Assembly: GCA_964580725.1 (NCBI GenBank)
Contig: CAZOLV010000006.1
Span: 33,768-97,767 of the forward strand
DNA from: Amarolinea sp964580725
GTDB taxonomy: Bacteria > Chloroflexota > Anaerolineae > SSC4 > Amarolineaceae
Length of the DNA: 64,000 bases
Direction of reading: 5' to 3'
In this document: in pieces, positions 52,375-61,391 of the stretch
Position numbering within the stretch: the stretch's first letter is position 1
Layout: every line of letters begins with the position of its first letter
Made by a program: the position numbers and the translations under genes
Notes under the pieces: model-generated
Database searches by the model: none
Told to the model about the DNA's origin: nothing
The model's input: only the letters and a program-made list of their open reading frames with translations

Positions 52375-53457
52375 ATGACTACGCCACACACTGTCATTGT
52401 GTTGCAGGGCGATCAAACCGGGCAAGAATTGTTGGAACAGGCGCTGCGGGTGCTCGACCCGGCAGTGACCGGCATCGCGCTGACGTTCGAGACGTATGAC
52501 CTGAGCCTGGAAAACCGCCGACGGACGAACAATCAGGTTGTCTACACCGCCGCCGCCGCCATGCGGCGCGCCGGGCTGGCCATCAAAGCGGCCACAATCA
52601 CGCCGGAGACGCCAGGGGATGTGGGCAGCCCCAACGCCATTCTGCGCCAGGAGATCAACGGCACGGTGATCGTGCGCACGGGCCGCCGCATTCCGGGCGT
52701 TGCCCCCATCAGCGGTCTGTATGCGCCGATCTCCGTCGTGCGCATGGCGGTGGACGATGCGTATGGCGCACAGGAATGGCGCCAGGAGACCGCCGAGGGG
52801 GACGAACTGGCCTTTCGCACCGAGAAGATCAGCCGGCGCGTCTGCCGCGCCGTGTGCGAAATGGCGTTTCAACTGGCGCGCAGGAATCGGGCGGCGGTGT
52901 TCGGCGGGCCGAAATTCACCGTCAGCCCGGTCTACGAAGGGATGTTCAAGGAGGAGATGGATGCCGCCGCTCGCCGTTATCCCGATGTGCGCTACGATCC
53001 GCAACTCATCGACGCCACCTATGCGCTGCTCTTGACTACTAGCGGCGATCCGCTCGTCATTCCCACGCTCAACCGGGATGGCGACTGCCTTTCCGACCTG
53101 GTGCTGCAAATGTTTGGCTCCATCGCTGGATCCGAGTCGCTGCTGCTGGCGGTGGATGAGAACTACGAACCGCAAGTGATGATGGCCGAAGCGCCGCACG
53201 GCACGGCGCCCTCGCTCTTCGGCAAGAACGTCGCCAACCCCATGGCCATGATTTTGGCGGCGGCGGCGCTGTTGCGCTATGTGCGCAGCGAACGGGCCGC
53301 CATGAGCGCCCGCGCGATCAGCGAAGCGACGCTCGAAACCGTCTACGATGGCATCCGTACCGCAGATTTGCGCGGCGTCGCCAACACGAGCGAGTTTACG
53401 GATGAAGTGATCCGTCGCGTCAAGACCAAGCTGGCCGTTTGGGCCACGTTGGCATAA
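52375..53457 (+). CDS. Isocitrate/isopropylmalate dehydrogenase-family protein
   Basis: The C-terminal half carries the family pattern: GGPKFTVSPVYEGMF, DATYALLLTTSGDPLVIPTLNRDGDCLSDL (metal Asp residues; given in parts), and EAPHGTAPSLFGKNVANPMA. The N-terminal half is divergent: GDQTGQELLE replaces the usual GDGIGPE, and the Arg-rich substrate loop differs (RTGRRIPGVAP). It is NAD(P)-dependent by family, but whether it acts on isocitrate, isopropylmalate or another 2-hydroxyacid cannot be told. It is monocistronic behind its own promoter, and an imperfect palindrome follows the stop. Length 360 aa. Confidence 0.85.
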   Translation: MTTPHTVIVLQGDQTGQELLEQALRVLDPAVTGIALTFETYDLSLENRRRTNNQVVYTAAAAMRRAGLAIKAATITPETPGDVGSPNAILRQEINGTVIVRTGRRIPGVAPISGLYAPISVVRMAVDDAYGAQEWRQETAEGDELAFRTEKISRRVCRAVCEMAFQLARRNRAAVFGGPKFTVSPVYEGMFKEEMDAAARRYPDVRYDPQLIDATYALLLTTSGDPLVIPTLNRDGDCLSDLVLQMFGSIAGSESLLLAVDENYEPQVMMAEAPHGTAPSLFGKNVANPMAMILAAAALLRYVRSERAAMSARAISEATLETVYDGIRTADLRGVANTSEFTDEVIRRVKTKLAVWATLA

Positions 53458-53467
53458 CCAACACCAG

Positions 53468-53497
53468 CAGTGCAATGCAGTGCACTGCACTGCACTG
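53468..53497. repeat. Imperfect 30-bp palindrome
   Basis: The run of CAGTGCA/TGCACTG units reads the same on both strands except for one mirrored pair of positions. It lies between the dehydrogenase stop and the next ribosome site. It could be an operator or an mRNA hairpin. No T tract follows, so it is not a standard terminator. Confidence 0.6.
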
Positions 53498-53509
53498 GGA
53501 GGGCGCTCA

Positions 53510-54868
53510 ATGAATCAACAGACCACGAACGCCGACGTTCAACCGGCATCCCCGGCGTCGACGCGCTGGGACCGGAACGTCAAACGCAATGTCGCCATCG
53601 GTATGCTGTTGCTGCTGCTGTTGCTGGTCTACCTGAGCCGTGCGATTCTGCCAACATTGATTCTGGCGGCCATCCTTGCCTATATCATCCATCCCATCGT
53701 CAACCGGCTGATGCGCCTGCGCCTGCCCCGCGGCCTGGTGACCGGGTTGGTCTATCTGATCGTTGTCCTGCTCCTGGTTCTGACGCCGATCATTCTGGTT
53801 CCGGTGCTCATCGAACAGGTCAGTTCGATTCAGATTCCCTGGGGCGATCTCTACGCCGGTCTGCTGCGCTGGATCGAAAACCTCCCCAACACCATGCCGT
53901 CGCTGCAACTGTTCGGTTTCACGATCGATTTGCTCCCCTGGTATGACCGTATCGGCGAAAGCGTCGCCCAATTTCAGATTGACGAACTCTTCTCGCTGGA
54001 AAAAGTCGTTGATTACGTCACCCAGGGGCTGCGATCAGCGACAACTGTCCTCGGTGTCGCTACCGGCGTTGCTTCCAACGTCGTCTTGAGCGTCGTCACA
54101 TCTCTGCTGGCCTTCCTGTTGACGCTGCTCTACTCGTTCTACATGGTCAAGGATGCGCCGCTGATGCGCGCCTGGCTGGAGACCCGCTTTCCCACATCCT
54201 ACCAACCGGAGATGCGCGAACTGATCCAGCGCATCGAGCGCATCTGGCAGGCGTTCTTCCGCGGGCAGTTGGTGCTCTGTCTAACGATTGGCGTCGTCAC
54301 GACGGTCGCCCTGGCGATCATCGGGATGCCGGGCGCTGTCCTGCTCGGACTGCTGGCCGGCATCTTGGAAATCATCCCCAACCTCGGCCCCATCCTGGCC
54401 ATGATCCCGGCGCTGCTGGTTGCGCTGTTCCAGGGTTCGGTCACGCTCGAAATCTCCACCGGGTCGTTTGCCCTGGTCACGATCGCCACCTATGCACTGA
54501 TCCAACAGGCAGAGAACAACATCCTGGTGCCGCGCATCATTGGGCAAAGCGTCAACCTGCACCCGTTGGTCGTTCTGGTGGGCGTGATCGTCGGCGCTTC
54601 GCAGGCGGGCGTACTCGGCGCCTTTCTGGCTGCGCCGGCGCTGGCCACACTGCGGGTCGCGTTCAGCTACCTGTACGCCAAACTGCTCGACCAGCCACCG
54701 TTTCCCCCCAACACCGCCGATAACACTGGCCCGAAACTCAGTTGGCAACAGCGCCTGGTGGCCTTCTGGCAGGGGTTCAAACAGCGTGTGGCGCCCCGGC
54801 CCCCGGCGGTCGAGACGACTGCGCCCATAACCGAAACGCCGCCAGCGACCAGCGAAGAACACGTTTGA
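53510..54868 (+). CDS. AI-2E family transporter (PerM/UPF0118)
   Basis: ATG 53510 has GGGAGGG; the upstream ATG at 53480 lies in the palindrome. About eight membrane helices are present, with family blocks near the start (PTLILAAILAYIIHPIVNRLM) and in the second half (GIPGA-like MPGAVLLGLLAGILEIIPNLGP, NNILVPRIIG, LHPLVVLVGVIVGA). Members export autoinducer-2 or act as Na+/H+ antiporters, so the substrate is open. A hydrophilic C-terminal tail of about 60 residues is Pro/Thr-rich. Length 452 aa. Confidence 0.9.
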   Translation: MNQQTTNADVQPASPASTRWDRNVKRNVAIGMLLLLLLLVYLSRAILPTLILAAILAYIIHPIVNRLMRLRLPRGLVTGLVYLIVVLLLVLTPIILVPVLIEQVSSIQIPWGDLYAGLLRWIENLPNTMPSLQLFGFTIDLLPWYDRIGESVAQFQIDELFSLEKVVDYVTQGLRSATTVLGVATGVASNVVLSVVTSLLAFLLTLLYSFYMVKDAPLMRAWLETRFPTSYQPEMRELIQRIERIWQAFFRGQLVLCLTIGVVTTVALAIIGMPGAVLLGLLAGILEIIPNLGPILAMIPALLVALFQGSVTLEISTGSFALVTIATYALIQQAENNILVPRIIGQSVNLHPLVVLVGVIVGASQAGVLGAFLAAPALATLRVAFSYLYAKLLDQPPFPPNTADNTGPKLSWQQRLVAFWQGFKQRVAPRPPAVETTAPITETPPATSEEHV

Positions 54869-54895
54869 AAGACCTTTGCCGGAACAGGAGACTCC

Positions 54896-55669
54896 ATGCC
54901 TATTCGATATCCCTTCGACGGCAAGTATCAAATGAGCCAGCGTTTTGGCGGCAATGCCGCTTTCTACGGTCAGTTCACCTACGATGGCGTCCCGTTGAAG
55001 GGTCACAACGGCCTGGATTTCTCGCTGCCAACCGGCACAGCCATCGTAGCCGTCGCTGCGGGCAATGTGATGGAAACCGGTTTCGAGGCCAACGGCTTTG
55101 GCAACTACGTCAAGTTGCAGCATCAGTGGGGTGAGAGCCTCTATGCGCACCTCAGCAGCATCAAGGTCGAAGAGACCGACAGCATGAAGGTGGGCGAGGT
55201 CGTGGGGCTTTCGGGCAACACAGGCGCATCCACGGGGCCACATCTGCACTTCGGCATCCGTATTGCGCCCTATTCACGGCGCGACGGGTGGGGAGGGTTC
55301 AGCGACCCGGAACCCTATCTGACCGGCGCACGCCAGTTGCCAGGTGAGAGCACAGCGCAAGACTGTCTGGCGGTCGTTGCGCCTGGCGACACACAGCCGC
55401 TCGGCTGGTACCGCTCCGCCTGGCGTGATGAGAAACAGCAGCGCGAGCAGTTGGCGCGGCGCGTTGCGGCGCAGCAGCAGCAGTTCGACCTGGAACGCGC
55501 CGACTTGCGCGAGCAGGCCGATCTCTGGCGTGAGCAGGTGGCCATTCTTGTGCAGGAGATCAGCGGCAGCGCGCCGACCACAGACCCCATCCTGGCCCTG
55601 CGTGCCCTGATTGCACAGCTCGAAGCGCGTATTGATCCAACCGATCCCCGCCACTGGGATGAACCGTAG
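54896..55669 (+). CDS. M23-family (LytM) peptidase-like protein with C-terminal coiled coil
   Basis: ATG 54896 follows CAGGAGA. The LytM fold is seen in MSQRFGGN, GHNGLDFSLPTGT (His and Asp metal ligands), VKLQHQWGESLYAHLSS and GPHLHFGI (HxH ligands). The full set of zinc ligands is present, so the enzyme is probably active on peptidoglycan cross-bridges. No signal peptide is visible at this start, which is odd for a cell-wall enzyme. After the domain a Glu/Gln/Arg-rich coiled coil (about 175-230) ends the protein. Similar proteins occur in phage tail or lysis modules, but no phage genes are near. Length 257 aa. Confidence 0.85.
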   Translation: MPIRYPFDGKYQMSQRFGGNAAFYGQFTYDGVPLKGHNGLDFSLPTGTAIVAVAAGNVMETGFEANGFGNYVKLQHQWGESLYAHLSSIKVEETDSMKVGEVVGLSGNTGASTGPHLHFGIRIAPYSRRDGWGGFSDPEPYLTGARQLPGESTAQDCLAVVAPGDTQPLGWYRSAWRDEKQQREQLARRVAAQQQQFDLERADLREQADLWREQVAILVQEISGSAPTTDPILALRALIAQLEARIDPTDPRHWDEP

Positions 55670-56123
55670 CACAGCGCCCCCTTCGACCATTTCCGGCAAC
55701 CGCGGGCGGCGCACCTGTGGATGAATCTGTGGATAAACCCCGCTTTTGCCCTCCATGTTGTGGATAAGTATCCATTTTTGTGACGATGGTTTCCACCCAA
55801 GCAACCACAAAATAGCCGCCTGACGGGTCATGCACACCACTACATCTAGTGTTGGCAGGGTTGCGCAGGGTGTATCATGGGGAAAAGCGCCGGCGCAGAT
55901 ACCCGCCGACGCCGCTGTTTTTTCCACAATCTGTCCCCACTGGCTCGAACGGTGGGGCCACAAGATATAGTAGCCGGCATCGCCGCATCGCCCAATCCCT
56001 TGTGGTCACCGCCATGATGTCACGTCGTTTTCCACAATTCCACAGCCCCTACTACTACGACTAAAATATTCATATTCATCCAAAGGAGAAAACTTCTACA
56101 AACGCTGCACATCCGATCGCCCT
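55670..56123. other. Noncoding region with DnaA-box-like sites
   Basis: 454 bp between converging genes. Two perfect 9-mers TGTGGATAA (55728-55736 and 55759-55767; complement TTATCCACA) lie 31 nt apart. A one-mismatch copy TGTGGATGA is at 55716-55724, and the 11-mer TTTTCCACAAT occurs twice (55921-55931, 56028-56038). An A+T-rich tract spans about 56050-56095. This resembles an origin or DnaA-binding cluster. No gene is seen. Confidence 0.5.
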
Positions 56124-57251
56124 CTATCTCGGCGCTCCCTGTTTGGTTTTCAAGAGTGGCCAGGCGGCTGCGCCGATGCCGATTTGACGCCAGGCGGCCT
56201 GACACGGAGTTCCTGCGGCCAGCCACACCTGCAACGTCGCCGGCAGAAAGATAGTCGCCAGAATAGTGGCAGCAGGTGTGGTCGCGTCGGGATGACGGCA
56301 GAGCGCGCTCTGCCCAGGGCCATGCGTCGCCAACAGGTTTTGCGCCCAGGCCAGATCCACCTGCGGCGCTGCGGCCAACTGCCCGGCCACGAACGCCAGC
56401 CGCGCCGCTGAATTGCCGCGGCGTGCCGGCGGCTCCTTGTCAAGCCACTGCCGGCGCAGCGCCTCGCTGCTGAAATGATTGGCGCATACCGCCCACCCGG
56501 CGCCCATCTCGATCACAGGGCGGCGATAGGCGCTCTCCACCCTGGCCAGGCGACCCTGGGCGTCCGCCAGTGTCAGCGTGCCCGCTCCCATGTGCGTCAC
56601 ACTGCGCAGATAATCGCAGGCCGCGGCCACACTGTCGCAATGCTCCAGAATCTCCTGCATCAGGGCATAACGGGGCAGCCCTGGCCCGATGTCCAGCGCC
56701 AGCACGTGCGTGTCGGCCACGGCCAGCCCTCGCTCGTTCATGCCGGAGCTGAACACGCCGGGGCTGCCCAAACTACCCAGGTGCAGATAACGATAGCCGT
56801 GCGCCGGCGCGCTGAAACTCAGCGTTTGCAGCTCGACATGATCCAGCCGGTAATCGCGGTTCTTGGCCAGCAGCGGCGCCGACGAAAGGGGCGGCGCCGT
56901 CGCAAAACAGGTGCAGCCCTCCTGCGCCGCCGTGAGGGCTGGCGACTCGTCGGCCACAACGCTGTGGCGATAGTCGAGCAGATAGGAACTGAGGGTGTAA
57001 CGCTGCAAGGCCGGCCAATCCAGCCCCAACCCCTCGCCGATCCCGGCCAACATCTCCCAGGTGGGCCGGCCGTGGGCGGCCATAAAATCGGCAGCCGCGG
57101 CCAAAACCGGGCGATAATCGTAAGTCATCTGCGCCAATTCCTGCTGGCGGGCGGTGATGACGCGGCAAATGGCCGGCAGCATGGCCTGCGCCTGGGCGGC
57201 GTGCTGCCGGCCCATCTCTCGATGCGTTCCACTCAGGTGTAAAGTGTGCAT
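56124..57251 (-). CDS. C45-family autoproteolytic acyltransferase/hydrolase
   Basis: The 375-aa protein shows the C45 (penicillin acyltransferase-like, Ntn-hydrolase) pattern: GTHREMGRQHA near the N-terminus, then the cleavage region EGCTCFA where the second Cys becomes the N-terminal nucleophile. KNRDYR, GSPGVFSSGMNERGLAV and CANHF blocks follow. The pro-segment of about 110 residues before the Cys is normal for the family. It hydrolyses or transfers acyl groups on amides or peptides. As the last gene of an oligopeptide ABC operon, it may process the imported peptide in the cytoplasm (inference). Confidence 0.87.
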   Translation of the reverse strand: MHTLHLSGTHREMGRQHAAQAQAMLPAICRVITARQQELAQMTYDYRPVLAAAADFMAAHGRPTWEMLAGIGEGLGLDWPALQRYTLSSYLLDYRHSVVADESPALTAAQEGCTCFATAPPLSSAPLLAKNRDYRLDHVELQTLSFSAPAHGYRYLHLGSLGSPGVFSSGMNERGLAVADTHVLALDIGPGLPRYALMQEILEHCDSVAAACDYLRSVTHMGAGTLTLADAQGRLARVESAYRRPVIEMGAGWAVCANHFSSEALRRQWLDKEPPARRGNSAARLAFVAGQLAAAPQVDLAWAQNLLATHGPGQSALCRHPDATTPAATILATIFLPATLQVWLAAGTPCQAAWRQIGIGAAAWPLLKTKQGAPR

Positions 57252-57266
57252 GGCGCGGCGTCCCGG

Positions 57267-58307
57267 TCAGGCGGCGGGCAGGTCGCGATGCAGCCAGCAA
57301 GCCACCTGCCGCCCAGCGACGTCGAAGAAGGGCGGCCTCTCCTGCTCGCAAATGGGGCCGAGTTTGGCGAAACAGCGCGGATGGAAGGCGCAGCCGCCCG
57401 GCGGATTGATCGGGCTGGGTACGTCCCCGCGCAGGATGATGCGCTGGCGGCGTTTTTCCTTACTCACCACCGGCACAGCCGCCAGCAGGGCCTGCGTGTA
57501 GGGGTGCAGCGGCGCGGCGAAGAGATCATCGGTGCGCCCGGTCTCGACAATGCGCCCCAGATACATCACCGCGACCCGGTCGCTGATGTGGTAGATCACG
57601 CTCAGGTCATGCGCGATGAAGAGGTAGGTGAGATTGAATTCTTCCTGCAATTCCTCCAACAGATTGACCACCTGCGCCTGGATCGAAACATCCAGGCTGG
57701 AGACCGGTTCGTCTGCCACGATCAACTGCGGGCGCATGGCCAGGGCGCGGGCGATGCCGATGCGCTGGCGTTGGCCGCCGCTGAATTGGTGGGGATAGCG
57801 ATCAATGTGACGAGGATTCAGCCCCACCCGCGCCAGCAGGCGCTGCACTTCCTCCTCCAGGGCCACACTGTCATGGCTGCCGCTGGCGCGCAGCGGCGTG
57901 GTGATGATCTCGCGCACTGTCTTGCGCGGATTGAGCGAGGAATAGGGGTTCTGAAACACGATCTGCGTCAGCCGGTAGTAGGGGACTCGTTCCTGCTTGC
58001 CATCGGCGGCCACACGGGCCACCTGTTGATTGACCACCGGCCGGTTCTCGAAACGCAATTCACCGGCGGTGGGCTGATGCAGCAGCGTCAGCAGACGGCC
58101 CAACGTCGTCTTGCCGCAGCCACTCTCGCCCACCAGCCCCAGGGTCTCGCCCGGCCAGATGGCGATATCCACCCCATCCACCGCCTTCACCTGCTGCTCT
58201 TTGCGCCCCGCTAACCAGCGCGCCAGCAGGCTGGGGCGGATGGGGAAGTATTTGACCAGGCCGCGGCCCTCGATCAGGGGCGCCTGGCTGTGATCGGCGT
58301 GCGACAT
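57267..58307 (-). CDS. oppF: Oligopeptide ABC transporter ATPase (OppF/DppF type)
   Basis: Walker A GESGCGKTT, Q-loop IVFQNPYSSLNPRKTV, signature FSGGQRQRIGIARAL, Walker B LIVADEPVSSLD, and the oligo/dipeptide C-terminal extension with GCAFHPRC (a Cys motif that in some members binds Fe-S). The sequence type is OppF rather than OppD (NPRKTV, QAQVVNLLEELQ). It lies 3 nt after the OppD gene. Length 346 aa. The substrate need not be a peptide; nickel and sugar transporters share this family. Confidence 0.92.
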   Translation of the reverse strand: MSHADHSQAPLIEGRGLVKYFPIRPSLLARWLAGRKEQQVKAVDGVDIAIWPGETLGLVGESGCGKTTLGRLLTLLHQPTAGELRFENRPVVNQQVARVAADGKQERVPYYRLTQIVFQNPYSSLNPRKTVREIITTPLRASGSHDSVALEEEVQRLLARVGLNPRHIDRYPHQFSGGQRQRIGIARALAMRPQLIVADEPVSSLDVSIQAQVVNLLEELQEEFNLTYLFIAHDLSVIYHISDRVAVMYLGRIVETGRTDDLFAAPLHPYTQALLAAVPVVSKEKRRQRIILRGDVPSPINPPGGCAFHPRCFAKLGPICEQERPPFFDVAGRQVACWLHRDLPAA

Positions 58308-58310
58308 GCT

Positions 58311-59363
58311 CTAATCCTCCAGCGCCGGCATCTGATAATCGGTCAGGCGCAGACAGCGCGCCCAATGCCCGCCTGACCCCCGTTTCACCGCATCGGCGGA
58401 GGCGGGCTGTAAACGGAAGAAGCCCTCGTTGCAGACCGGCCGGGCAAATGCGCAGCGCAGGCTGAAAGCGCAGCCCGGCGGCAGTTCGGCCAGGTCGGGC
58501 ACATTGCCGGGGATCGGTTGGATCGGCTGGCGCTGGCCGAGGGTGGGGATGCAGCGCAGCAGCCCGCTGGTGTAGGGATGCTGAGGCTGCTCGATCACCT
58601 GATCGGTAGGGCCGATTTCGACGATGCGCCCGGCGTACATCACCGCAATGTGGTCGCAAAACTCGGCGGCCAGCCCCAGGTCGTGGGTGACGAGGATGAT
58701 GGCGGTGTTGTGCTCCTGGTTGATGCGCCGCATCAGGGCCACGATCTGCGCCTGGATGGTGACGTCGAGGGCGGTTGTCGGTTCATCGGCCAGCAGCACT
58801 TTGGGCTGGCAGGCCAGGCCGATGGCGATCAGCGCCCGCTGTTGCATGCCGCCGCTGAATTGATGCGGGTAGGCCTTGTAGCGGGCTTCGGGCGCGGGAA
58901 TGCCCACCTCTTGCATGACCTCGAGCACCCGTTTTTTCTCCTGTGCCTTTTTCGCCCGATCCAGCGGCCAGGGCGGGCCGGGCAGCATGTGGTGCAGCCG
59001 CAGCGATTCTCGAATCTGCTCGCCCACATGAAACGCCGGGTTGAGTGTGCTCAGCGGGTCCTGGAAGATCATGGCGATCTCCTTGCCGCGGATGCGTCGC
59101 ATCTCGCCGCCGGAGAGATGGGTGATGTCACGACCTTGCAGCAGCACCTGGCCCTTGTCTACTCGCCCCGGCTTGGCGATCAGCCCCAAAATGGAGAGGA
59201 GCACCGTGCTCTTGCCGCAGCCCGATTCGCCGACCAGCCCCAGGATCTGGCCGGCGCGCAGGGTGAGATTGACCGCTTCCACCGCCCGCACTTCTCCGCG
59301 GCGGGTCGGAAAGAGGGTGGTCAGGTTACGTAACTCCAGAATCGGCTGGCTCTGTCTGTTCAT
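58311..59363 (-). CDS. oppD: Oligopeptide ABC transporter ATPase (OppD type)
   Basis: Walker A GESGCGKST, Q-loop MIFQDPLSTLNPAFHV, signature FSGGMQQRALIAI, Walker B VLLADEPTTALDVTIQAQI, and a C-terminal oligo_HPY part with GCAFSLRC. The ATG overlaps the end of the OppC gene by 4 nt. It pairs with OppF to power import. Length 350 aa. Confidence 0.92.
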   Translation of the reverse strand: MNRQSQPILELRNLTTLFPTRRGEVRAVEAVNLTLRAGQILGLVGESGCGKSTVLLSILGLIAKPGRVDKGQVLLQGRDITHLSGGEMRRIRGKEIAMIFQDPLSTLNPAFHVGEQIRESLRLHHMLPGPPWPLDRAKKAQEKKRVLEVMQEVGIPAPEARYKAYPHQFSGGMQQRALIAIGLACQPKVLLADEPTTALDVTIQAQIVALMRRINQEHNTAIILVTHDLGLAAEFCDHIAVMYAGRIVEIGPTDQVIEQPQHPYTSGLLRCIPTLGQRQPIQPIPGNVPDLAELPPGCAFSLRCAFARPVCNEGFFRLQPASADAVKRGSGGHWARCLRLTDYQMPALED

Positions 59364-60292
59364 TCGATCTTCAACCGTGGATCAAGGATGTCGCGCAGAC
59401 CTTCGCCAAACAGATTGATCGCCAGCACCAGGAAGACGATGGCCAGGCCGGGCATGGTGGAAACCCACCAGGCGTTCAGCAGCGTGTTGCGCCCATCGGC
59501 CACCATGCTGCCCCAGGCCGGTGTGGGGGGCTGGATGCCCAACCCCAGAAAGCTGAGGCTGGCTTCGGTGACGATCATGAAGCCCATGCGCAGGGTGGCC
59601 AGCACGAAGATGGACTGGATGATGTTGGGCGTGATCTCGCGCAGGATGATGGTCAGATGGCTCTGGCCGCTGACGCGGGCCGCCTCCACATACTCGCGCG
59701 TCTTTTCGGTCATCACTTCGCCGCGCGCCAGGCGGAAGAACTCGACCCAGCCCTTGAAGGTGAGGGCCAGGATCAGGTTGGTGAAACCAGGCCCCATGAA
59801 GGCCATGACGCCGATGGCAAAGATGAGGAAAGGAAAGGCCATCAGCAGATCGGCAAAACGGGAGAGGATGCTGTCGAGCCGGCCCCGATAATAGCCGGCC
59901 AGCGCGCCCAGGGCCATGCCGACGACCACCGAAATGCCCACCGAGAGCAGGCCGACCAACAGGGAAACGCGGGCGCCAAAGATGATGCGCGCGTAGATGT
60001 CGCGGCCCTGACCATCGGTGCCCAGGGGATAGGTCCATGAGCCACCCTCTTCCCAGGCAGGGGGGATCAGCCGCTGGCGCAGGCTGCCCCGCTCCGGGTT
60101 GTGGGTGGTGATCTGCGGCGCCAACAGGGCTGCCAAGATGTAGAGGAGGATGACGACCCCGCCAATCAGGGCGACGGGGTGCTTGCGCAGTTCGGCCCAG
60201 AAATCGGCCAGATTGCGCCGCCACAGCCGTAGGCGAATCGCCAGCATGTAGCGCCAGGCGGGTTGGGTGTGCGTCGGCGTCGTGATGGTCAT
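59360..60292 (-). CDS. oppC: Oligopeptide ABC transporter permease (OppC type)
   Basis: A six-helix permease with an N-terminal cytoplasmic extension, the HPVALIGGVVILL first helix, LGTDGQGRDIYARIIFGAR, and the EAA loop EAARVSGQSHLTIILREITPN. The family C-terminus (WWVSTMPGLAIVFLVLAINLFGEGLRDILDP) is clear. It lies 3 nt after OppB and overlaps OppD by 4 nt. Length 310 aa. Confidence 0.93.
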   Translation of the reverse strand: MTITTPTHTQPAWRYMLAIRLRLWRRNLADFWAELRKHPVALIGGVVILLYILAALLAPQITTHNPERGSLRQRLIPPAWEEGGSWTYPLGTDGQGRDIYARIIFGARVSLLVGLLSVGISVVVGMALGALAGYYRGRLDSILSRFADLLMAFPFLIFAIGVMAFMGPGFTNLILALTFKGWVEFFRLARGEVMTEKTREYVEAARVSGQSHLTIILREITPNIIQSIFVLATLRMGFMIVTEASLSFLGLGIQPPTPAWGSMVADGRNTLLNAWWVSTMPGLAIVFLVLAINLFGEGLRDILDPRLKIE

Positions 60293-60295
60293 GGT

Positions 60296-61306
60296 TTACA
60301 GCTCGATCTTGGGGTTGAGATAGGTGTAGAGGATGTCAACCACCAGATTGGCGGCGATGAAGGTGAAGGCGTAGACCATCACAGCTCCCTGCACCAGGGG
60401 AAAATCGCGGCTGAAGATCGCATCCACCACCAGCCGGCCCAGCCCAGGCCAACTGAACACCGTCTCCACAATCATGTTGCCGCCGAGCAACACGCCCACT
60501 TGCAAGCCCACCACAGTGACGGTGGGGATCAGGGCGTTGCGCACGGCATGTTTGAGCACCACCGTCGTTTCGCTGGCGCCTTTGGCCCGCGCCAGCTTCA
60601 CGTAATCGCTGCGCAGGATCTCCAACAAGCTGGAGCGCAGCACGCGGGCGACGATGGCCGCCACCGCCGCGCCCAGCGCAATCGAAGGCAGCACCAGATG
60701 TTTCAGGCTGCTGACCAGGGCCGCGCGGTTGCCGGTGAGAATGCTATCGAGCACGTAGAACCCGGTGACAGTTTGCAACCCGGCGTCATAAGCGATGCGC
60801 CCCTGCACCGGCAACCATTGCAGCCGCACCGAAAAGATCAAAATCAGAAGGATGCCCAACCAAAATGAAGGCATGGAGATGCCGAGAAAGGCCCCGCCCA
60901 TGCTCAGACGATCCAGCAGCGAGTTCTGCTTGACCGCGGAGATGACGCCGATGGGAAAGGCAATGATCAGCCCGACGAAGAGGGCGCCGAGGGCCAGTTC
61001 GATGGTGGCGGGCAGCCGTTCGCCGATCAGTTTGGCCACCGGCTGCTGCTTGGTGAAGGAATTGCCCAGGTCGCCCCGCAGCAGCCCGGAGAGAAAGAGA
61101 CCGAGTTGGACGTGCAGCGGCTGGTCCAGGTTGAATTCACTGCGCAGACGTTCGATTTCCCCGGCAGAAACGCCGCCGCCCTGTCCCATCATGATGTCCA
61201 CCGGATCGCCCGGCGTCAGGCGCATGAAGATGAACACGATGACGGCCACGCCCAAGATGATGGGAATGGCGGCCAGCAGGCGTTCGATGATTTTGACCAA
61301 TCGCAT
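60296..61306 (-). CDS. oppB: Oligopeptide ABC transporter permease (OppB type)
   Basis: ATG 61306 (MRLVKIIERLLAAIPI) is chosen because it gives the standard N-terminal helix; the longer frame to 61354 crosses a hairpin. Family marks: FIFMRLTPGDPVD, the EAA loop RAKGASETTVVLKHAVRNALIPTVT (in parts) and a C-terminal FSWPGLGRLVVDAIFSRDFP. Forms the channel with OppC. Length 336 aa. Confidence 0.92.
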   Translation of the reverse strand: MRLVKIIERLLAAIPIILGVAVIVFIFMRLTPGDPVDIMMGQGGGVSAGEIERLRSEFNLDQPLHVQLGLFLSGLLRGDLGNSFTKQQPVAKLIGERLPATIELALGALFVGLIIAFPIGVISAVKQNSLLDRLSMGGAFLGISMPSFWLGILLILIFSVRLQWLPVQGRIAYDAGLQTVTGFYVLDSILTGNRAALVSSLKHLVLPSIALGAAVAAIVARVLRSSLLEILRSDYVKLARAKGASETTVVLKHAVRNALIPTVTVVGLQVGVLLGGNMIVETVFSWPGLGRLVVDAIFSRDFPLVQGAVMVYAFTFIAANLVVDILYTYLNPKIEL

Positions 61307-61339
61307 CGGCGTACTCCGGGCACAAAGCGACGGGTGGAG

Positions 61340-61377
61340 AACCCGGTAGATCAACGAATGAGCCGATCTACCGGGTT
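61340..61377. promoter_or_regulatory. Intercistronic hairpin between binding-protein and permease genes
   Basis: A perfect 13-bp stem (61340-61352 with 61365-61377) with a 12-nt loop and no T tract on the minus strand. It lies between the stop of the binding-protein gene and the oppB start. Such hairpins protect upstream mRNA and raise the binding protein level over the permeases (inference). Confidence 0.65.
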
Positions 61378-61391
61378 ACCAACCGATTGAA

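Noticed and set aside
54896..55669. Phage endolysin
   Set aside because: The M23 domain fits, but no holin, tail or capsid gene is in the window.
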